Under the pieces are notes generated by a model. That model made no database searches. It was given only the letters and a program-made list of their open reading frames with translations, and was not told the DNA's origin. The translations under genes were made by a program, and so were the position numbers. From an uncultured Opitutaceae bacterium (GTDB lineage: Bacteria > Verrucomicrobiota > Verrucomicrobiia > Opitutales > Opitutaceae): a stretch of 64,000 nucleotides of DNA. The stretch is taken from NCBI GenBank assembly GCA_951813085.1, contig OX638348.1, forward strand, positions 3,233,627 through 3,297,626, read 5' to 3'. Below are positions 58,863 to 64,000 of this stretch, one piece after another (within the stretch, counting starts at the first letter, position 1; each line of letters starts with the position of its first letter).

Positions 58863-59756
58863 CTATTGAGAGCGCGCATCCACAAATCGCCGTACCGAGT
58901 CCAGGAAACCGCGGGCCCCAGACGACAAATATCGACGCTCGTGAGTCAATGCGAACAAGAGCCTAGACATTCTTGTAGATATTAACGTTCTGAATACAAC
59001 TTCATAAGGCGATACATCTTCCCTAGCCATTTCTGGCAAGATCGCTAGCCCCACTCCACTATCGACCAGGGCCTTGGCGGTGCTTATTTGAGAGCAAAGC
59101 ACGGAAATTTTAGGCTCGAAATCATTCCTACCAAAAAATTCGAATACCTTTTCACCCAAGGCTGACGATTCACCCAGCACAATAAGAGGTTCATCCTTGA
59201 AGTCTTTTATCGAAATATCCTCCTTGTCCGCAAGAGGGTGATTAGTGGGAACGACAAGATTGAGCGATTCCTGGAGTATGGGTTCTGCAGATACGTTCGA
59301 GATCTTTCCCGAGAACGAGGAAATCACCACTTCTAAATTTCCGTCTACCAGATTGTCCACCAATGATCGACGCATGTTCTCATCAACCTGTATTGACAGA
59401 TTTGGATACCGAGCTCGGCAATCGCGAAGAACGGGTGGAAGCAAGAAAGGGGCAACCGTAGGCGTAACACCTATACGTAGCGTCCCCTTCGGTTCCGCGC
59501 TTCCCTCTTGTATCTCTCTTAATGCGTTGTCCGCTTCCATTAGGATCGATCGCGCCCGCTTCTCGAAAAAGCTACCTGCTGAAGTAAGCTCGACCCGTCT
59601 TCCAAGGCGATTGAACAATCGATCCCCCAACTCATCTTCCAGCTTTATGATCTGAGTGCTCAGAGAGGGCTGCGATACGTTGCAGCGCTCAGCGGCGCGA
59701 GTGAAGTTCTCTTCCTCGGATACCGCTACGAAGTACCGGAGTTGATGCATTTCCAT
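58863..59756 (-). CDS. LysR-family transcriptional regulator
   Basis: A 297-residue LysR regulator. The N-terminal winged helix-turn-helix is MHQLRYFVAVSEEENFTRAAERCNVSQPSLSTQIIKLEDELGDRLF, nearly a consensus LTTR head. The effector domain (LRIGVTPTVAPFLLPPVL, SQISTAKALVDSGVGLAILPEMA) resembles the OxyR/CbbR subgroup, but the paired redox cysteines of OxyR are not seen (one Cys in SVLCSQ). It is divergent from the small membrane-protein gene at 59851, the usual LysR target position. Confidence 0.9.
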   Translation of the reverse strand: MEMHQLRYFVAVSEEENFTRAAERCNVSQPSLSTQIIKLEDELGDRLFNRLGRRVELTSAGSFFEKRARSILMEADNALREIQEGSAEPKGTLRIGVTPTVAPFLLPPVLRDCRARYPNLSIQVDENMRRSLVDNLVDGNLEVVISSFSGKISNVSAEPILQESLNLVVPTNHPLADKEDISIKDFKDEPLIVLGESSALGEKVFEFFGRNDFEPKISVLCSQISTAKALVDSGVGLAILPEMAREDVSPYEVVFRTLISTRMSRLLFALTHERRYLSSGARGFLDSVRRFVDARSQ

Positions 59757-59850
59757 AGGTTTAAACTATGACTATCATACATTATAAGTATTTCAAGTTA
59801 TAACTAATTCGCGCTATACTCCAACCCGTCAGCCAACTCTGACACTGAAA
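59757..59850. promoter_or_regulatory. LysR divergent promoter region
   Basis: Ninety-four bases between the LysR gene and the divergent small membrane-protein gene, strongly AT-rich with T-N11-A-like half-sites (ACTATGACTATCATACATTA). LysR proteins usually bind here to control themselves and the facing gene. No exact operator can be fixed by eye. Confidence 0.4.
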
Positions 59851-60078
59851 ATGAACACTAAAACAAAGAGTAACCTAATCGTTTCAACAATCCTGGCACT
59901 CGCGCCATTCGGGTTCTTCGGATTCGCATTGCCCGCGGGAGAGATCCTCGCAGGAGTCGCTGTCGCAGCGGCGCTTGTAGGACTCGGAGTCATGGACCAT
60001 CAAGCAAGGAGCTTATTCAAGCTTCAAGCGCGGAACGCATGCGCGTTCTTAAGAGTTGAATCGACTAGTCTGAACTAG
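59851..60078 (+). CDS. small membrane protein facing LysR
   Basis: A 75-residue protein with two hydrophobic segments (LIVSTILALAPFGFFGFALP and GEILAGVAVAAALVGLGVM). It starts at ATG 59851, divergent from the LysR gene, and ends just before a strong hairpin. No known family recognised. It is the best candidate target of that regulator. Confidence 0.6.
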   Translation: MNTKTKSNLIVSTILALAPFGFFGFALPAGEILAGVAVAAALVGLGVMDHQARSLFKLQARNACAFLRVESTSLN

Positions 60079-60087
60079 AAAACTAAC

Positions 60088-60117
60088 CGGCGGTCGTCCC
60101 GCCAGGGACGGCCGCCG
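60088..60117 (+). terminator. strong GC hairpin after the small membrane-protein gene
   Basis: CGGCGGTCGTCCC and GGGACGGCCGCCG pair over 13 bases with one G:T, loop GCCA. There is no T run after it. Confidence 0.6.
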
Positions 60118-60164
60118 CGCAAAACGACACCTGGGGAGGAGTCAATTTTCTTACAATCTACGCG

Positions 60165-60191
60165 AGCCATCCACATAGGTGGATGGCTTTT
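60165..60191. terminator. bidirectional terminator hairpin
   Basis: AGCCATCCAC and GTGGATGGCT form a perfect 10-base stem with a four-base loop, followed by TTTTCGTTTCG on the plus strand. It sits between the small membrane-protein gene and the convergent broken DUF4126-like gene. Confidence 0.7.
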
Positions 60192-60210
60192 CGTTTCGAG
60201 GCAAAATCGC

Positions 60211-60670
60211 TTAAGCCGCAGCTAAGTCGGCAGTTCGCAATGCTTTGGTGAATGCGGATCGATAGAACAAGAAATTCAACAAGGCCATCCGCGGCACTGC
60301 GATGATCCCCCCGAACGACACCTGCAGCAGCACAAGAGCCAAGAGCGCGATTCGAAGCATCCATTTCGTGAAGAAACTCTGGCCAAAAGTAAGATATCGG
60401 CGGAAAGGGGCAACCAATCTCAATCGATAGTAAATCACCCCGGCAATGAGGCCCAGCACCGTCACAATGCCCAGCAAGGCACTGATTAGCAGCACTTTCG
60501 GAAGTATTGGCTGTTTTTGCAGCCATTTCAGAGAGAAACTCTATGTTGTTTAAAAGCGGCCACGAGTGGCCGTATTTCATAAATAGCGCCGTCACGAACG
60601 CCGGCAGGAATATGCGCGAGGAAAACAAACCGGATAGTCCGAGAGAATAGAGTAACGAATTAAGGTTCAT
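60211..60670 (-). pseudogene. DUF4126-like membrane protein, one frameshift
   Basis: Starts MNLNSLLYSLGLSGLFSSRIFLPAFVTALFMKYGHSW at 60670, the usual opening of DUF4126 proteins. Near 60,530 one extra base moves the frame; it continues as SLKWLQKQPILPKVLLISALLGIV, then LIAGVIYYRL and GGIIAVPRMALLNFLFYR to the stop at 60211. The two parts give a membrane protein of about 153 residues. Function unknown. One lesion only, so recent. Confidence 0.65.
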
Positions 60671-60824
60671 ATTTAAAGGTCCCGTCCGATCTAGGGTATA
60701 AATTCTCTGAGAAAAGACTGCGCATTCTGGATTGATCTTTTAACTTGCATCCAAGACAATCCAGTGCTCCTCCTACAGGCACATCAATATCAATTACTCA
60801 CTCAACTAAAAACATCTCACTGCC

Positions 60825-62672
60825 ATGTGTGGAATTGTCGGCTATATTGGACAACGCGAAGCCTCCCCCATCTTGCTGGAAGGCTTGAAACGCCTCGAGT
60901 ACCGAGGCTACGATTCAGCGGGCGTCGCCATCCTCAAGGGGGATGTGCTCTCGCTTGAGAAGCATAAAGGCAGGGTCACAGACTTGGTGCGCAACGCTAG
61001 CGGGAATGGACTATCGGGTTCACTCGGAATCAGCCACACCCGCTGGGCGACCCACGGGGCCGTTACCGAAAGCAACGCGCACCCGCATGTCAGTCATGAC
61101 GGGGAAATTGCCCTAGTCCACAATGGCGTCATCGAGAACTATCTCTCTATCAAGAATTTCCTAGAGAGCCAAGGCTATGAGTTTTACTCGGAAACCGATT
61201 CCGAGGTATTTTGCAACCTGATCGCCTACCACTACGCCAAAGAAGCCGAAGACTCGCCGACCCGTTTTCCCGATAGCGTACGGCGTACGTTGAGTCACAT
61301 CGAAGGCACCTATAGCATCGCCGTACTCTGTACGGAACAGCCAGACGAGCTTGTCGGAGCCCGCAAGGGATCTCCTCTCATTGTCGGAATAGGAGCAGAC
61401 GAATATTTGCTGGCGAGCGATGTATCCGCCATTATTAGCCGCACATCAAATGTCGTTTATCTAAATGATGGCGAAATCGTTAGCCTGAAGAATAGGGAAC
61501 TCAACTTGCTCACTAGCGATGAGGAGGTACTCACCCCCGAGATCAAGAAAATCGATTGGGACATCTCGGAAAGCGAACTTGGAGACTACGAGCACTACAT
61601 GCTGAAGGAGATTTTCGAGCAGGCTAAGGCCCTCGAAAATGCAATGCGTGGCCGATTCTCTGATGACAAGAGTACGGCAAAATTTGGCGGGCTCAATGTG
61701 AGTGCCCAAGAGTTGCGCCAAGTGGATAGAATCCTCCTGTGCGCTTGCGGCACCGCCTGGCACGCTTGTCTCGTAGGAGAGTACCTGATTGAGCGATTTG
61801 CGCGCATTCCCGTTGAAGTCGAGTACGCCTCCGAGTTCCGCTATCGGAATGCGCCCTTGGACAAGAATACGCTTGTACTGGTCATTAGCCAATCCGGTGA
61901 AACAATAGACACGCTGGCAGCGCTTCGCGAGTCCAAGCGAAAAGGATACAAAACCCTAGCGATCAACAATAGCGTAGGGTCCACGATCGCGAGAGAATCC
62001 GATGGTGGCATCTATCAGCACGCAGGGCCGGAAATTGGTGTGGCATCGACTAAAGCATTCACCTCCCAGCTGCATATTCTCTCGATGCTCGCCTTGTACC
62101 TCGGCCGCCTTAGAGACATGTCATTCCAGAAAGGGCTCGAGTACGTTGAAGCGTTGAAAGAAGCTCCCGAACTCGTTACCGAGGCGGTAAAGCTAAACGA
62201 TTCGATCCTTGAAATATCAAAGAAGTACAAGGACATGCAGGGTTGTCTTTTCCTCGGACGACAAGACATGTTCCCAATCGCCCTGGAAGGCGCTTTGAAA
62301 CTAAAGGAAATTTCCTATATCCACGCCGAAGGCTATCCCGCGGCGGAGATGAAGCATGGTCCGATTGCGTTAATCAACGCCGAATGCCCCGTCATTGTCC
62401 TCGCGACGCAACCCGATATTCACGGGAAGCTCCTTTCCAATATCCAAGAAGTGAAAGCGCGTGGAGCGCCTGTCATCGCAGTCGCCAACAAAAGCAATCC
62501 CCTCCCCGACGACATCGTCGACGACCAGATCCTCATCCCCGATTGCCACCGGGCGGTCTTACCCGTACTTGCGAGTATCCCAATGCAACTTCTGAGCTAT
62601 CACATAGCGAAGCTGCGCGGGTGCGATGTCGACAAGCCACGCAATCTGGCCAAATCCGTAACGGTGGAATAG
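60825..62672 (+). CDS. glmS: glutamine--fructose-6-phosphate aminotransferase (isomerizing)
   Basis: A 615-residue amidotransferase making glucosamine-6-phosphate, the entry to peptidoglycan and other amino-sugar synthesis. The glutaminase starts MCGIVGYIGQREASPILLEGLKRLEYRGYDSAG with the N-terminal Cys nucleophile; HTRWATHGAVTESNAHPH follows. Two SIS domains bind the sugar (LVISQSGETIDTLAALRESK; GRQDMFPIALEGALKLKEISYIHAEGYPAAEMKHGP), and the end KPRNLAKSVTVE is invariant in the family. No glmS ribozyme-like structure is seen in the 150 bases upstream. Intact. Confidence 0.97.
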   Translation: MCGIVGYIGQREASPILLEGLKRLEYRGYDSAGVAILKGDVLSLEKHKGRVTDLVRNASGNGLSGSLGISHTRWATHGAVTESNAHPHVSHDGEIALVHNGVIENYLSIKNFLESQGYEFYSETDSEVFCNLIAYHYAKEAEDSPTRFPDSVRRTLSHIEGTYSIAVLCTEQPDELVGARKGSPLIVGIGADEYLLASDVSAIISRTSNVVYLNDGEIVSLKNRELNLLTSDEEVLTPEIKKIDWDISESELGDYEHYMLKEIFEQAKALENAMRGRFSDDKSTAKFGGLNVSAQELRQVDRILLCACGTAWHACLVGEYLIERFARIPVEVEYASEFRYRNAPLDKNTLVLVISQSGETIDTLAALRESKRKGYKTLAINNSVGSTIARESDGGIYQHAGPEIGVASTKAFTSQLHILSMLALYLGRLRDMSFQKGLEYVEALKEAPELVTEAVKLNDSILEISKKYKDMQGCLFLGRQDMFPIALEGALKLKEISYIHAEGYPAAEMKHGPIALINAECPVIVLATQPDIHGKLLSNIQEVKARGAPVIAVANKSNPLPDDIVDDQILIPDCHRAVLPVLASIPMQLLSYHIAKLRGCDVDKPRNLAKSVTVE

Positions 62673-62685
62673 GCGGAATCCAGGA

Positions 62686-62991
62686 CTACGCCTTTTCCGA
62701 AATCAACTGCCCCACCGTATCTTCCGTTCCCAAGGCACCCTGTCGATTGTAACCCATCTTGACCGATAGGGCCTCGCGGAGCTTCTCCCGCGCGAATCGA
62801 TTCACGCTCGCTTGCGAGATGTTAACGGACTGGACCGGCTCGACGGTTCGGGGAACCGAGCGCTCACGTACACTCAACCCTTCCAAGGCAATACGAGCGT
62901 CACTAGCGACATTAACGGGAATAGCGTCCGAAAAAGGCACGGCCGAATAATAGGGAAACACAGCCAAACCACAATAGAGTAAACTACTCAA
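62686..62991 (-). CDS. small protein with possible signal peptide
   Basis: A frame of 101 residues with a TTG start at 62991, a weakly hydrophobic head (LLYCGLAVFPYYSAVPFSDA) and a charged remainder (SVNRFAREKLREALSVKMGYNRQG). It converges on glmS, ending 14 bases after that stop. No family recognised. The start codon and even the reality of the gene are uncertain. Confidence 0.4.
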   Translation of the reverse strand: MSSLLYCGLAVFPYYSAVPFSDAIPVNVASDARIALEGLSVRERSVPRTVEPVQSVNISQASVNRFAREKLREALSVKMGYNRQGALGTEDTVGQLISEKA

Positions 62992-63131
62992 ATATTACTG
63001 TTTTTTGAGGAAATCCTCCGATTTTGCACAAAAACGCGCCCGTTAGCGTACTCAAGGCCCTAGATTCAACTTCCAAGATTTCACCTCGAGACTAGCGATG
63101 CGAGTCTATGGCTCTAGATGGATCGCGATCC

Positions 63132-64000
63132 CTAGGGCGCTAGGTGAGATACATCTCCTGCAACCACGAGCCGGATTGAATCCAAGCGTAAACGAGCATT
63201 ATCGATACATGCAGTCAGGCCCACGATCTCGTCTTTGGCCAATTCGATTTCTTCGAGGCGAACATTCGAGTTTATCATTCTCAGATCGCGCAGACGCTGC
63301 AGCTCATCTCCAAGCACGGTCGTCATCCTGGATTTCGCCTCGCGTTTCAAGCGTGACGACTCTTCAAGAACGATTTCCTCCGCCTGATCGATCATGTCTA
63401 CAAGCGCCTCCCTGGCGAGGCCTCGCGTTTCAAGAAATCGGTTTAACGATCCATCCTTCAGCTGGGTTTCCATCCAAGCCCGATCCTTTTTTTGGCTAAT
63501 ATCGTTCCCCGATATATCCACTACCGCTCTAAGCGGGGTCCGCGCCATAAACCGTTCTACATGCAAACTAGATTGAGCGACTGGCTCTAGCACGAATATC
63601 GCTTCGACAAGCGCGTTCGACTCCTCGGATTCTACGATCGAGAAGCAAGACGAACCTTGATCCGAATCAATCAATAGTCCCATCACTTCTCCAAACAATG
63701 GATGGTCCTGCGAAACGAAATCGATATCTTCGCGCTCAATCGCGCGAGCGCGCTGAAACGTTGCGAGCATTCCTTCTTCGGGAATTTGCGGAAAGGAGTC
63801 CACATAGGCATGACGCGCATTTAAGAAGAGGTCCCCTGACTCGTGCTCATCGATGCGAACGCCGAAGTGGTCCATCAGCTCAAGGACGATCGGACGAAAC
63901 GCATCCTTTACTTCCTGATCCCGAATCGAGGCAACGACATCCGCGGCTACATCCGCATCGAACGAGTTCATCTCTAGCAAACGATCTCGACCTTCCTTCA
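63132..64000 (-). CDS. RNA polymerase-associated ATPase RapA-like, C-terminal part
   Basis: The last 290 or so residues of a RapA/HepA-type SWI/SNF protein; the frame is open through the right edge (EGRDRLLEMNSFDADVAADVVASIRDQE continues from outside). That wording, then HPLFGEVMGLLIDSDQGSSCF and the long helical EEIVLEESSRLKREAKSRM segment, fit the RapA C-terminal region that follows the helicase domains. RapA recycles RNA polymerase after transcription. The ATPase motifs must lie beyond 64000. Intact as far as seen. Confidence 0.78.
   Translation of the reverse strand, partial: KEGRDRLLEMNSFDADVAADVVASIRDQEVKDAFRPIVLELMDHFGVRIDEHESGDLFLNARHAYVDSFPQIPEEGMLATFQRARAIEREDIDFVSQDHPLFGEVMGLLIDSDQGSSCFSIVESEESNALVEAIFVLEPVAQSSLHVERFMARTPLRAVVDISGNDISQKKDRAWMETQLKDGSLNRFLETRGLAREALVDMIDQAEEIVLEESSRLKREAKSRMTTVLGDELQRLRDLRMINSNVRLEEIELAKDEIVGLTACIDNARLRLDSIRLVVAGDVSHLAP

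Noticed and set aside
60671..60824. glmS ribozyme upstream of glmS
   Set aside because: No conserved cleavage core or pseudoknot pattern could be recognised.

Overview
The window looks like a piece of a Verrucomicrobiota chromosome, probably from the Opitutae. This is inferred from protein style (YjhG/YagF-type dehydratase, DUF1343, a sulfatase, Gfo/Idh/MocA and TIM-barrel sets, a 45-residue bL34 next to rnpA and yidC), not from a 16S gene. Base composition is moderate. There is one clearly AT-rich island at about 5.6-10.35 kb and one very GC-rich insertion sequence at 4.4-5.6 kb.

Layout: 1-3.2 kb holds rpsB (cut by the left edge), an initiator tRNA, a GIY-YIG nuclease gene whose end runs into a partial tRNA copy, and a DEAD-box helicase. 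3.3-10.4 kb is an eroded accessory region: a CAP-domain gene cut by a degenerate IS256 element, then remnants of a surface-polysaccharide or exosortase-type locus (acyl-ligase fragment, PLP decarboxylase with two in-frame stops, acyl carrier protein, hexapeptide acyltransferase, polysaccharide deacetylase). 10.4-17.1 kb has a broken EamA transporter, an Nramp-like transporter without the canonical metal motifs, a sulfatase, a broken DUF4440 lipoprotein, a D-xylonate-type dehydratase and tRNA-Glu. 17.1-24.3 kb is a three-gene GTPase-centred system: FHA-like/zinc-ribbon/GTPase, a GAP1-like membrane protein, and a 998-residue membrane coiled-coil protein. 24.3-29.5 kb is housekeeping: rpmH, rnpA, yidC, yebC, metX, metW.

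29.5-42.7 kb is the most striking part. It is one minus-strand run of a fully reducing type I polyketide synthase (KS-AT-DH-ER-KR-ACP), a PhcB-like SAM methyltransferase, a six-helix hybrid sensor kinase, a response regulator with a degenerate kinase-like partner, and a REC-kinase-REC protein. The order parallels the phcB-S-R-Q quorum-sensing genes of Ralstonia, with a PKS placed first that could make the acyl precursor of the signal.

43-64 kb is mostly housekeeping and carbohydrate metabolism: a broken DUF1579 gene, an orphan C5 DNA methyltransferase, ilvA, an S4 protein, rodA, rng, SMP-30, a BON protein, glycerate kinase, DUF2062, a NamZ-like DUF1343 protein, a TIM-barrel/Gfo-Idh operon, LysR, a broken DUF4126-like gene, glmS and the C-terminal part of rapA.

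A pattern crosses the whole window. More than twenty frameshifts or in-frame stops fall in accessory genes (PKS, kinases, GTPase system, EPS remnants, EamA, CAP, DUF1579). Roughly 30 kb of housekeeping and metabolic genes carries none. Random sequencing error would not respect that boundary, so I favour real, recent gene decay, though raw reads are needed to settle it.
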